From: Neostapfia colusana
Lineage: Eukaryota > Streptophyta > Magnoliopsida > Poales > Poaceae
Direction: 5' to 3'
DNA length: 64,000 nucleotides
Assembly (NCBI GenBank): GCA_030760725.1
Contig: JASWHV010000004.1
Span: forward strand, 50,435,136 to 50,499,135
Below the pieces are notes generated by a model. The model had not been told where the DNA came from. It saw nothing but the letters and a program-made list of their open reading frames with translations, and did not search any database. The position numbers were made by a program, and so were the translations under genes. This document shows, piece by piece, positions 20,735-31,015 of this stretch (positions are counted from its first letter, which is position 1; each line of letters opens with the position of its first letter).

Positions 20735-21785
20735 GATCCATGGAGGTGAATGTGGGAGTCACTCTTCCTCACGCATGCTCGCCGATAAAGCCTTTCGGCA
20801 TAGCTTCTACTGGCTGACAGCACTCCAGGATGCCGTCAAGCTGGTCGAGAGCTGCAAGGCGTGCCAGTTCCACGCCAAGCAGATCCACACACCGGCTCAG
20901 GCGGTTCAGATGATCCCGCCCTCGTGGCCGTTCGCCGTATGGGGGCTGGACATCCTGGGACCATTCCCCAAAGTCGTCGGGGGATTCCGGTACCTCTACG
21001 TCGCCATCGACAAGTTTACCAAGTGGCCAGAAGCTACACCTGTCGTCACCATCAACAAGCAATCTGCAGTAAAATTCATCAAGTCGATCGTCTGGCGGTT
21101 CGGGGTCCCGAACAGAATTATCACCGACAACGGGACCCAGTTCACCAGTGCAGCGTTCCAAGAATACTGCGAAGACCTCGGCATCCAGGTGTGCTATGCC
21201 TCCGTTGCTCACCCAAAGAGCAATGGGCAGGTCGAGAGGGCTAACACCGAGATCCTTCAGGGCCTCAAGACTCGCACCTATGCCGGCTTGAAGAAACATG
21301 GTGCCATGTGGGTAGACGAGCTTCCGAGCACACTATGGGCTAATCGGACATCCCAAAGCCGGGCCACCGGGGAGACACCTTTCTTCATGGTATACGGGGC
21401 CGAAGCTGTGCTTCCCCCAGAGATCACCATGGGGTCTCTCCGTGTCCGATCTTATGATGAAGCCACGCAGGATAACCTCCGGCATGAAGACATCGACCTC
21501 GTCGACGAGGCTCAATTACACGAAGCGCTCCGCAACGCACGATACCGGCAAACGCTCCGGCGGTACCACCAGAGGTCCGTGCGTGTCTGGGAGCTGCAAG
21601 AAAGCGACCTGTTGCTATGGCGCATACTTTCTCGCAAAGGGACCGACAAACTCTCCCCCAGCTGGGAAGGTCCCTTCCGAGTCACGAAAGTTTGCCGCCC
21701 CGGGTGTGTACGCCTTTCCACCGAGGATGGGGACCCGCTCCCAAATCCTTGGAACATAGAACACCTCCATAAGTTCTATCCCTAG
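20724..21785 (+). CDS. Element 4 integrase, open frame intact
   Basis: A 353-residue frame covers a whole Tat-type integrase. The HHCC zinc domain reads H-x-G-E-C-G-S-H near residue 6-12 and C-x2-C in ESCKACQ. The catalytic core has D in WGLDILGPFP, D in IITDNGTQFTS and E in NGQVERANTEIL. The C-terminal part includes the SWEGPFRVTKV segment and ends KFYP before TAG. No chromodomain is present, as usual for Tat. The true protein would come from a Gag-Pol polyprotein, so the ATG at 20724 is only the start of the open stretch; the frame just upstream is shifted. Of all pol domains in the window this is the only one without internal disruption. Confidence 0.9.
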   Translation: MLAEIHGGECGSHSSSRMLADKAFRHSFYWLTALQDAVKLVESCKACQFHAKQIHTPAQAVQMIPPSWPFAVWGLDILGPFPKVVGGFRYLYVAIDKFTKWPEATPVVTINKQSAVKFIKSIVWRFGVPNRIITDNGTQFTSAAFQEYCEDLGIQVCYASVAHPKSNGQVERANTEILQGLKTRTYAGLKKHGAMWVDELPSTLWANRTSQSRATGETPFFMVYGAEAVLPPEITMGSLRVRSYDEATQDNLRHEDIDLVDEAQLHEALRNARYRQTLRRYHQRSVRVWELQESDLLLWRILSRKGTDKLSPSWEGPFRVTKVCRPGCVRLSTEDGDPLPNPWNIEHLHKFYP

Positions 21786-22540
21786 AGCAATAGTAGGACA
21801 GTACTTTTTTTCCGTAATAGATTCCACAGAGTCTAGGAACAGCGCTCGGAGCAGCTAAGCCTCAGGGGACGGTCCAGGACTACGTTCAGCTTGGCCTGGT
21901 TCCGACCCTAAGCGCGTAGAGTCTTGCTTCCCTTCTTAATGAGGCGGGTCGTTGCCTCCATGTTTAGCCTACCTTCCTGCTATGGATGTTTATATGGAAA
22001 GAAACCTGTCCTGCTTTGCTCTTACCCTTGTGCTCATTTAATTACGCATTAATTTTTATGACCGCACTTTCTGTGTATGCTCACCATACACTCAGCTCTC
22101 TTTTCCCATTCTCATCCCTAGTCGGCATTTGCTATCCCACCGAAGACGGTCGCACTTGAGGTACCTGCCAATGGCCAGGGGGGTCTCTCGGGCCTTCCCC
22201 AGTCAGGTGTTGTGATGCCAGTTGGCCCAGCACTAAGGGCCGGACGGTCGTACCCTGACCTCGGAGGGAGCCGAACCACCAGCGCCGGGCGCACTGAATT
22301 GCCCAAGCCCCGTATACCGGATCAGGATCGTAAGACAAATAAGACTGTGAGATAGGGAAGGGAGAGCCCCAAGGAGAATTACGCTTCCCTTACTTGTGTG
22401 CAGGACCTCCCGGCCTTAGCTCCCCCGCATGAGTATGGTAGGTGTGCCCAAACAATTGGCCACACCTACCAGGGGGCCACTACGGGGACCGCGCAAGGAA
22501 AGACTGGAGCTCCAATGCAAGACCGGAAGATCCGAACCTC
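21786..22540 (+). other. Non-coding region after integrase (element 4)
   Basis: No convincing coding frame on either strand. It lies downstream of the plus-strand pol stop and beyond the end of the antisense gene, so it may contain 3' ends of transcripts from both directions. I see no recognisable motif. Confidence 0.5.
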
Positions 22541-22559
22541 GCCCCCTCCGCAGGGGCGG

Positions 22560-22800
22560 GTTCTGAAGGCCCCACGTGTCCGGCGGGGTCGGAGCTCCCC
22601 TCTCCTCAGAGGGTAGCTCTGGGCCCGCCACGTGGCCGGCAGAGCCGGGCCTCGCTCCCTTCGCAGGGGTGAGCTCTGAAGGCTCCACGTGTCCCGCGGG
22701 GTCGGACCTCCATCTTCTCAGAGGAGAGCTCCGGGCCCGCCATGTGGCCGGCAGATCTGGACCTCCTCGTTCTCACGGGGCGAGCTCCAAAGACCCCTTG
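22560..22800. repeat. Internal two-unit copy of the LTR ABRE/G-box repeat
   Basis: Two degenerate ~112-bp units resemble the tandem repeat of the 3' LTR (26602-27040). ACGTGTC occurs at 22574-22580 and 22687-22693, ACGTGGC at 22630-22636, and a decayed ATGTGGC at 22742-22748, in the same alternation as in the LTR. Confidence 0.85.
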
Positions 22801-23038
22801 GGCCCTTAAGACAATAAGGACCCGAGGAAGGTGGTTGTGCAAGACTTCAAGATTGGTGAAGACCTCCGAGGTCCTTGTGGAGCTAAGGACTCAGCCAGGC
22901 CAAGCCAAGAAGAAGATAAGCATGGACACAAAAAACAAAGAGCCTGTTCATTCATTCAAAGCTCCATGAGCTGGATTACAGACTCAACAAAAGCAAAAAA
23001 GAAGACACACAGGGCCTTCTGGCCGCAGGGGCGACTGC
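22801..23038. other. Spacer downstream of the antisense gene
   Basis: About 240 bp between the internal ABRE repeat and the probable stop of the antisense gene. No gene or repeat was seen; it could hold the antisense 3' UTR. Confidence 0.4.
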
Positions 23039-26025
23039 CTAAGAGTCCCCGGACTCCCGCTGGAACCTAGAGGCCACGAGGGCGGCCATGTCCCCGACTT
23101 CGGCCCTGGAAGCTTCCTCCCGCTCGACAACGGGGCCTAGTCTCACCGGCTCCAGAGAGAAGGAAGGGTCTTGACTCCGGAAGCACGCCAGCACGTGCGT
23201 GGTGACCTCCTTCGCCAGGCCTCATCCCTCCGCCTCAAGCTCGTCGGCGATCACCGCTTCGAGCCTGCCCAGCTTGGCGCCGATGGACTCAAGCACCGGG
23301 ATTGCCTCAAATACCTCCTGCGATGGAGCATCCGTCCGCACTGGGCTGAAACCGAGGGGAACCAGGGCGGACCTCGCCTCAGCGACAAAGCTCCAGACCG
23401 CTCGGGCCTCGACAGACCGCGAAGCCTGGAGCTTCTCCACCTCTTGGCGGGCCGCCAGCTCGCGATCCAGCACTGCCTGGCGCTCCCGGGAGGTCTGCTC
23501 CTCCTTCGCGGCAACAGCCGACTTGCGGAGCCCCAGCTCCTCGGCCCGAGCCCTCAGCTCGCCCTCTCTGGCCTCGAGCCGTGCAGCGACCTTCTTCTCC
23601 TCGGCCGCCACGGCGCGCTCCCGATCCGCGATGGCGCACTCGCGGCGAGCTACCTGCAGCCGCAGCTCCTCCACGGCAGTGGAACACGCTTCGGCCCTGG
23701 CGTGAGCTTCACGGGTCTCCTGGCGGAGCCGCCGGGTCTCCGAGCCCAGGTGGTCGGTGGCCCTCTTCTGAGCATCGAGCAGCGCCTACATGGCATCAAG
23801 CCTCGACTGCCTTGAGTCGAGCTCTGCATTAGCCTCCTAGGTCCGCTGCTTCAGGAGATGCCCCCAGCTAAGGAGGCAGTCTCTCTCTCCAGCCAGCACC
23901 TCCCGCTCCCACTCTAAGGCGGCCTGGACCTGCCGGACGCTAGCCTGGGCAAGCCCCAAGGCATCCGCTAGGGGCGGCGGGGCGGCGGAGGCCAAAGCCG
24001 CGCCCCTGACCTCCTCCATCACGTCCTCGACCGGTGGAGGTGCCGGTGCCTCGGCAACTGAGGTGAGGTGCCGATCTGGGGAAGTCAGAGGGCCAGCAGC
24101 TGCACCCGCAGCTGCCCCTCCAGCCTCAGCACCGGACTTCCCAGTTGGCGAAGGAGGACGAGCGGGTGCTGCCACCGACACCACGGGGGATGGTCCCGCC
24201 GGCACAGAAGAAGCCCCCGCCGACTCGGGGGCCGTCGAAGCAGCCGCAGCTCCCGGACACAGCAGCGCAGAGCCCCCGCTGGCCGGAGATGGCCGGGGAG
24301 CAGACTCGCCCCCGGCAGCCGATGAGTCCCTGCCGGCATAAGAAGCTCTCAGGCTAAGAAAGGAGAAAAGAACGCTAGTTCGAAAAGCCGGAAAGAGCAA
24401 CACTTACCAAGGGACATGAGTGCTCCAACGGGCATGGAGCCCTGACCTCCGAGCCAGGACAGAACCACCGGAACCTGCCGCCGGCACCTGCGCTGCAGGC
24501 ACCCGGACTGGCGGAGTAGGAGGCAGAGCAGTAGGGCCCCCTTCAGTGGCGCCCTAACGCTGCTCGCCGATCCGACCCCTGAAGCCCAGGACACCTGCGC
24601 CCCCGGATGAGTCCCAGCGCTGCTCCTTCCGGCGCCGCTGCTTGCCGAGCCTACAGCAGGGACGCTCGCTGGCTGTTGCGCCTGAGCCCTCGGCTCACCC
24701 ACGGACATCGCCCCACCGGCGTCCCTCCTTGAAGCTCCTCCGCCTGAAGAAGGGAGACGGGACGCCCGGTGCTCCTCGGACCGCCGCTGTCCGAGAATAG
24801 CCCCGCCGGAGCTGGAGATCCGAGGTCTCTTTGGGTCGCCACCCGACGAACCAGCGCCTCCGGGAGATGGGCGCAAGGGTACCCCGGCCACCTGACTCGG
24901 CGCAAACGACGCCCTCGGAGGGGACCGGGCACGTTTCTTCTCTGGCTGCCCGGGGGCCGACTCCTTTCCCTTCCCCTTGTTGACGGTCCGAGCTCCGTCG
25001 ACCCTAGGTGCAGGTTGGGCAGCAGCAGACGCCTCGCGCTCCGCCTCGGAGCGCTCGACCCCGGGGATCGAGATCCCCCGGAAGGCATCGCCAACCTGAC
25101 AAACGGCGATCCCGATGTCGTCAAGGTTCGGCATCTTCCGCAGAAACTTCGCCCTCCTCTGCCGCTCCAAGAAGAGGGGAGTGCCAGAGGTCGGGAAAGT
25201 AAGGTCGCCGCCGGTGACGAAGTCGCTGCTCACCCTGGCCACCATCTCGTACAACACCTCCTCAGATGGGTCGGAGCCGAGGCCCCTCTCCAGCCTGGTG
25301 CAATCGAGCTCGCCGGTGTAGTACCACGCCGGGCAGTTGCGTTGCTGCAAGGGCGCAATACGGCATGACAGGAAGTCTATCAGCACCATCAGGGACGTCA
25401 GCCCCTCGTTGGCCAGGAACCGGATCGGATCCAAGACCGGCGCATACTCTGGCTCCAGCTCCGGGATCTCCTCCCAGAAGCGACGCTCGGTGGTCGGGCC
25501 GGCAGTAGGCAGCTGCAGGCGATCATGCTCATCGGTCTGCACAATCACCCAGTTCTCCCTCCAGTTTTCCCATCTCGCCACGCCGAAAGGTAGAAAGTAC
25601 CCAGAGGCCTTCAGATCCTTGCAGAGATGCTGGAAGTAGTACGCCCCCAGCTGATTCTTCGAGCTGCGCCCGGTCGTCCGCAACACGAAGAAGTAGTGGA
25701 AGAGCGTCACTAAAGCGCGCACCCCCACGAACATCTCGCAGAAGTGCATGAAGACGGCGGCCATCGCGAAGGAGTTGGGGGAGAGGTGATGGAGCTGGAG
25801 ACCGAACGTCTCCAGCAGCGTCACGAAGAAGGAAGAAATCGGCGGGACAAACCCCGCCATGGCGTAGGCGGTGAAGAAGACTATTTCCCCATTCTCCAGG
25901 AGCAAAGGGAGAAATCCCTGCCGGGGCCAGCGTTTCTGCTCCTCCGCGTGCCAGCCCAGCAGTCTGCGCACTGACCCGAGCTCGGCCGACCGAGCAAGAC
26001 GCGACGGAGGCAAGTTGGAATCCAT
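23039..26025 (-). pseudogene. Antisense gene of the Tat element (putative gypsy-type transposon domain, PF04195-like)
   Basis: The minus-strand frame 26025-24349 (558 residues, ATG in the good context GCCATGG) begins with a globular domain of about 300 residues, including WPRQGFLPLLLENGEIVFF, FGLQLHHLSPNSFAMAAVF and a YYTGELDCTRLERG block. This resembles the large family annotated as putative gypsy-type transposon domain in grass genomes. A disordered Pro/Ser/Arg-rich part follows, then in another frame (24403-23837, 23674-23222) an Ala/Pro-rich segment and a long Glu/Arg/Ala coiled coil. In-frame stops at 23837-23839, about 23787 and 23222-23224 interrupt the coiled-coil half; the natural end is probably TAG at 23039-23041. 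Grande elements are known to carry such an antisense gene (gene23); its function is unknown. Confidence 0.8.
24330..24407 (-). other. Candidate intron in the antisense gene
   Basis: On the minus strand GTAAGT (24407-24402) is a consensus donor at the end of the first open frame. Possible acceptors are TTTCTCCTTTCTTAG ending at 24354 (54 nt) and GCCGGCAG ending at 24330 (78 nt). Either would move translation from the globular domain toward the Ala/Pro and coiled-coil part, but as read the phase does not match the 24403-23837 frame, so one further indel must be assumed. Moderate support only. Confidence 0.4.
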
Positions 26026-26133
26026 GGCAGATGGAAGCTAAAGGACAGGGAAGACAAGGGCGCAAGAGCTCAAAGAAACAAGGAAGATGCAAGCGCAGGG
26101 AAGTGCGAAGGGAAGCCGCGATGCGGGTGAGAT

Positions 26134-26148
26134 CCCCTTTTAAACTTC
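26134..26148 (-). promoter_or_regulatory. Candidate TATA box for the antisense gene
   Basis: On the minus strand this reads GAAGTTTAAAAGGGG, a TATA-like TTTAAAAG about 115 bp upstream of the antisense ATG. The stretch between it and the ATG is C/T-rich with no upstream ATG that I noticed, as expected of a short leader. It is an inference from position and sequence. Confidence 0.45.
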
Positions 26149-26509
26149 CCAGGCGCGATTCAAAGCGATTTGAAACTCTTCGAATACGCTGCTTGGACAA
26201 CCGCTTCAACTCCAAGACCGAGCGTCGATGACAAGTGGACCCAAGCCGTCCAGCTGAAGCGGTGGGCCAAGAAGTCAGCCTCTCAAGAAGATGAGCCGGC
26301 AGGACGCTTCGGCGGTTCCCAAAAAGGCGCTGCGACGTGCGGAAGTGGCAGCCTTGGGAACCGCCGCAGTAAAAGCAGCCATCAAGTGGGGCACACGCTC
26401 CCACGATCCTGCGATTGTTCGTGCCCCAGCAACGGTCGATGCGGGTCTTCGAGAAGGTGCGCGGAGTGGAAGGGACGGGGGCCCCACCTCGGGCTCGTTA
26501 TCTCCCCCG

Positions 26510-26528
26510 AGATGGGCCCGGGGGCCAC
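26510..26528 (+). other. Polypurine tract of element 4
   Basis: GATGGGCCCGGGGGCCAC lies directly before the LTR start TGTCGGTACC. G-rich tracts ending in GGGGGC(C/T)AC are usual at this place in Tat elements. Confidence 0.7.
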
Positions 26529-26601
26529 TGTCGGTACCCTCAATATGGGGTACCCCCGCGCACAGGGGAAACTGCCTAAGGACCTCGCCCTTCTCCGCAG
26601 G

Positions 26602-27040
26602 GAGAGCTCCAAAGGCGCCACGTGTCCAGCGGGGCCGGACATCCCTCTCCTCAGAGGTAAGCTCCGGGCCCGCCATGTGGCCAACTGAGCCGGACCTCCC
26701 CCCTCCACGGGAGAGCTCCGAAGGCTCCACGTGTCCAGCGAGGCCGGACCTCCCTCTCCTTAGAGGAGAGCTCCGGGCCCGCCACGTGGCCATTAGAGCC
26801 GGACCTTCCCCCTCCACGGGGAGAGCTCCGAAGGCTCCACGTGTCCAGCGGGGCCGGACCTCCCTCTCCTCAGAGGAGAGCTCCGGGCACACCATGTGGC
26901 CAGCAGAGCTGAACCTCCCCCCTCCGTGGGGAGAGCTCCGAAGGCTCCACGTGTCCAGCACGGCTGGACCTCCCTCTCCTCAGAGGAGAGCTCCGGGCCC
27001 GCCACGTGGCCAGCAGAGCCGCGCTGCCCACCCCCGCGCG
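26602..27040 (+). promoter_or_regulatory. Tandem ABRE/G-box array in U3 of the Tat LTR
   Basis: Four ~110-bp units start near 26602, 26711, 26821 and 26931. Each has one ACGTGTC (26620, 26729, 26839, 26949) and one ACGTGGC or its decayed form ATGTGGC (ACGTGGC at 26784 and 27004; ATGTGGC at about 26675 and 26893). ACGTG(G/T)C is the core bound by plant bZIP factors of the ABF/AREB type, and CACGTG by bZIP and bHLH factors. Location 400-800 bp upstream of the TATA box suits a U3 enhancer. Confidence 0.85.
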
Positions 27041-27415
27041 GTAGGCAGCAAGAGTAAAGATGCGCCATACCTTGCCCGTACAAGGTATTTAAGACCTGCG
27101 CCTTCGCAAGGCGCGGAGACGCAGAGCACGCCTATGTCAGGTGCCGTTGCGCTCAATCACATCACAGTGAAGACTGGCACGCCGCGTCAGAGGCTGTAGG
27201 CCAATAAACACAGCGACAAGATATCCCCTGCCGCCCCTGCTATCATCAACCACTACGACTAGCTGGCGGCATGGGCAGGACGGCAGAATGAAGACTTGGA
27301 AGCCCTCGCCAGAGACAACTACCGGCGTAACTGCAGATACGGTAGATGACATGCAATCTCCCCGAGACCACCTGTTGGGTCCCGAGCCCACCTTGTAAGC
27401 CACCCGAGCCTTGGA

Positions 27416-27426
27416 CTATAAAAGGC
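27416..27426 (+). promoter_or_regulatory. TATA box of the Tat LTR
   Basis: ACTATAAAAGG is the only good TATA match in the LTR. Transcription should start about 30 bp downstream, near 27450, which marks the U3/R border. Confidence 0.75.
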
Positions 27427-27735
27427 TCGGGTAGGCAACGTTAGCAAGGGTTCGACTCTTTGCACACTTACGCTCCAGCATCCGAGCACCCAACTCATCC
27501 TCAAGCTCGGGGTTCGCTCCTGAGCACCAAGCAATACAACGAGCATCTCTGCTCACCATGGACGTAGGGTTTTACGCTCCGGCGGCCTGAACCATGTAAA
27601 AATCCCTGTGTCAAGCTTCCCCTTCAATCATCCCTAACGTGTGAGCTCTCCGTGAGTGACTAGCCCCTCCGAAAAAGAACCTCCACGGGCTGCCCAGAGA
27701 AGGCCCGGGGGAAGTGTTGGCTACATACTCCGACA

Positions 27736-30700
27736 GATTCAAATTCAGCAAAACCAGTCTCCAATTTGATACATTCAAATTCCCATATGCCAATTCAGTG
27801 GTTTAAGAAAATCAGAAGGGCATTGGGGTCCACAGAAAATTAGAACAGTGATTTGGATGAGGATTAGAAGTGTGGGTCCCACATGTAAGTGACTCCGTGC
27901 GGTGAATCACTCGGTTTGGAGTGGCGCCGGCACTTCTCGGTGAGAACCACCGAGGCAGCGATCGGGACACCTTCTGCTTCACCTCCAGGACGTGGAGACC
28001 AGCTGTGTGCACGCCTCTACCGCCCCGCTTCACGATAAGAGGGCAGCAGCAGCCAGCGTCGAGTTCTTCTCTTCTGGCCCACAATCGCCAAACACACTGC
28101 ACGAGCTCCGCCCCCGTGGACTGCGTGATCCGGCCATTCTCCGTCCTCGACGCCAAGAGAAGGATCGTGCACCATCCTCTCCTGAAGCTCACAGTGAAAA
28201 CTACTTCTCAACCTGATCTATCTATTGCGAGAATTTCCGGTTCTTCTCCACCCGTTCATTTTGGGACCGAACTATGGTTCAGTGAAATTCTGATTTATCC
28301 TTGCCTTTTGGCTAAGAGGGGTTTAGAAATAGCTTCTGCATGTACTTGCACACCTCCTCGATCAAGTCCCATCAAGAACCATCCACCAAAACCCTAGACC
28401 AATGGTGAGCAGCTCGGTGGAAGGGGGGTCACCGGTGAAGTCGGTGTTCCCGAGCTTTTGGGTCCAAACCAAGGCCATGCCACAATTCCTCAGAGTTCTC
28501 TGGTCGTGGTGACGCGTTTGTCGCACGATTTGGGTGACCGAGTTGTCGGGAACGGGTCACCAGAGTTGCTCGGCGGCACTGCTCCCAATGATGGCGGGCT
28601 ACGGTCATCCTCCATCGGCGCCACCGTGTCAGTCGATTTCAGCATCTAAATAGTGTGGGGGTGGCGAACCTCACCGTCACCGGCGAGCTAGGTCACCGGA
28701 GCTCCGGTGGCTCGGGCACGGCGTCGACCTGAGGTAGAAGAGGGTGCGGGCCACATTGGTCAGCCTCTGCACAGCGAGCGCGGGGGTTTAATTTAAATTA
28801 AACAGGCGGGCCCTGGCTTTCAGTGAAGGTTAAGACGCGTGAATTGATTTCCAGTAGAGAAATAAATCAGAATTCGATCCAGTCTTTAGAAATTCACTAC
28901 TTCTTAAATAATCGTCCAAATTTAGTCAAACAAATTTTGTTGGATTCATATCTCTGCGTACTATCCATAAGTACCATTTTCATTCTTTGAAAATCCATAT
29001 TTTCCAGAATTAAATCCTTAAATTTTAAACTGTTTTAATTAATTACTGGAGATCTGCTTTGTAGAAAATTCTCAAATTTGGTCAGAGTCTTCCTTTTAAT
29101 ATCCTTCATTTACAAGCACAATTTCAAAGCAATCCGTATTCATTAAGTCCACTTGATTGTGGGATTAAGTGATCTGCTCTTGGGAAATTGGAAAATGTAG
29201 AGAAACATTTCAGACTTTTCTCCAATCTTCACAAATCCATAACTCTCTCTAAAATGCTTAGAAAAGCATGAAACCACTTCCATTGGACTCAATAGAAAAT
29301 CTTGTTTCTAGAAACTCTAAATTTACCTCATGAAAACTCTCAAACATACTTAGAGGCTCTAAAAATGACTTCTCATACATTAAATTCTACACATATGAAT
29401 ATATATATTTTATTCAAATGAAATTTGGTCAATCCCCTGTTCCTGTATTAACCAATTAACTGTAAAATTTCAATTTCAATACTGTTGTCTAGCTTATGTT
29501 ACAGTCTTCATATCGTCAATGAATCCAATTGCATTTTTAATTTGATATATATATTCTTGATTTCAATTGCATGTAGTCGCCAAAGTCGAAGAATCTTCGT
29601 AGATCCTCGACAGCATCCCTCCGGAAACTAACTTATTTGACGACTCGCAGCGAGGCAATCTCGGGTTTGCATTAACAACGTTTTTATAAAGTTTTACTTT
29701 CACATTGGATATAGGTTGTGTATGAATTGTGCATTAGGTCCTTGGATGCAAACTCCAATTGCATAGCCTATGAATGCCAGAGGGCTTTGTGTTCAGTTTA
29801 GACTTCTCGAGTAGCCACTGCCATGCTATAAAATGCATAGGATTTGGTACAAGTTGAGTAACCGGAACTACTCGCAATGGTTAGGGTTTTAAGGAGGACA
29901 CCACTCAGGTTATAGAAAAAATATTGGAATGTAATATAAACTTGAGACCAAGCAGAGGGTAGGAGCAGCAGGACTAGCTCCACTTGTGTTGGTTGAGGAC
30001 TGAGTCGTGTGCGGCCTTTTTGTACAAGTTTGAAATGTACCGAAGACATACCGGGATTATGGGAACTGGTAAACCGATGTAACTCGGGTAGCTGGGTGTT
30101 GAGGCATTGCTTGCCGTGTTGTAGAAGTTGGCTGAGGGAAGCAAGGTGTTAATCTGCTAGTGGGCACGTAGTTCCTCTGCGTAGGGACCTCATGCCCATA
30201 ACGGTAGGACCGGTTCAACACTTTGCTAACGGGGAAAGGTTATCCCGTACGATGCCCGTGATGTGTGCTGTGGCAGCATCGAGTGCGGGCGTATGTGACG
30301 TGTTTCTCTGGTGAACCCTGCAGGAGTAAATCGATTTAAATCGCCATCCCTTTGCTGTCATGGAGTACCGCTTGTTCACTGTATCATGACGTAGATAAAG
30401 AGTACTGTTTTCATTGAGTTAACTTGCTGTTTGATTAACTACTTGTGCTGTTAAGTACTTGTATAGATCAGAGCTAACTAAAGTTACTTTTTGTACACTC
30501 AAGTTGATGCAAAATATGAAATTAAGGTTCCAGTAATTAGGCTAGTTTTTCTGCAAAGCTACCATCCTACTGTCGGTTAATTCCATCATGTAGAGTTGCA
30601 TGATCTAGCGGTGTCAGTTAAGCCTTGCTGAGACTTAGTGCTCACTGCTTGTTTATAGTGTTTGCTGCAGATGCATACATAGATGAAGAGGATCACGAGG

Positions 30701-31015
30701 ATGAGACGGGTCTCCCAGGGGGTCTACCGTCGAGTGGGAGCCATGCACGCCGCCGTATTGAGTTATTTTGATTGCTGCTAGTAGGATCATGTTCAAGGGC
30801 TGAACATGAAACTTTTGCTTAGCCTACGCTCGAGAGTGTAGACTAATATACTCTATCTTACATTATTGTAAATTAGTTTGCAAAAATCCGGTTGTAATAA
30901 TAACGATGCTTCCGCTGTATGAAAAATGTGTTTTCTTTATACATGTGATATTCGGTGCTGCACAATACAACACCACTCAACGAGATCCTGGGATGTCGGG
31001 AACCCGGTCCTCACA
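27736..31015 (+). repeat. Tekay-type LTR, plus strand, 5' end missing
   Basis: It ends with CCTCACA at 31015 and carries the shared LTR motif (hairpin region 30618-30645, then CTGCAG). Its first bases align with 49677 onward in the LTR fragment 49213-49740, so about 465 bp are missing where element 4 abuts. A GC-rich block (27900-28740) resembles in composition the middle of other Tekay LTRs; open frames in it (27921-28397, 27812-28192) have no known homology. No PBS follows: at 31016 sequence switches to the leader of an opposite-strand element, so the LTR is an insertion there with GATTC (31016-31020) as candidate target duplication. Confidence 0.82.

Larger units (their letters stand above)
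18084..27735 (+). mobile_element. Element 4: 5'-truncated Tat-lineage Ty3/gypsy element (Grande/RIRE2-like)
   Basis: The order is RT, RNase H, archaeal-type RNase H, integrase, a 4.7-kb non-pol region with a long gene on the opposite strand, polypurine tract and 3' LTR. A second RNase H and an antisense gene between integrase and 3' LTR are hallmarks of the Tat lineage (Grande, RIRE2). There is no 5' LTR, PBS, gag or protease: sequence starts upstream of the RT fingers at the 18083/18084 breakpoint. The 3' LTR has TGTCGG/CCGACA ends. The element lies about 465 bp inside the LTR fragment 27736-31015, judged by alignment with 49213-49740, so the left part of that LTR was lost too. Confidence 0.88.
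26529..27735 (+). repeat. 3' LTR of element 4
   Basis: The 1207-bp LTR begins TGTCGGTACC and ends ACTCCGACA, giving a 6-bp terminal inverted repeat TGTCGG/CCGACA. At its 5' end GGTACCC and GGGTACC (26532-26553) form a hairpin. U3 holds the ABRE repeat array and ends at the TATA box near 27418. R/U5 run to 27735. GATTC follows (27736-27740) and would be the right target duplication; the left one is lost. Confidence 0.85.

Noticed and set aside
23171..23832. Plus-strand frames of 83-214 residues opposite the antisense gene
   Set aside because: They mirror the coiled-coil codons on the minus strand; the minus-strand translation is the biologically sensible one.
27921..28397. 158-residue plus-strand frame in an LTR
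   Set aside because: No domain, not shared with the other LTRs, and located in the GC-rich block of an LTR.
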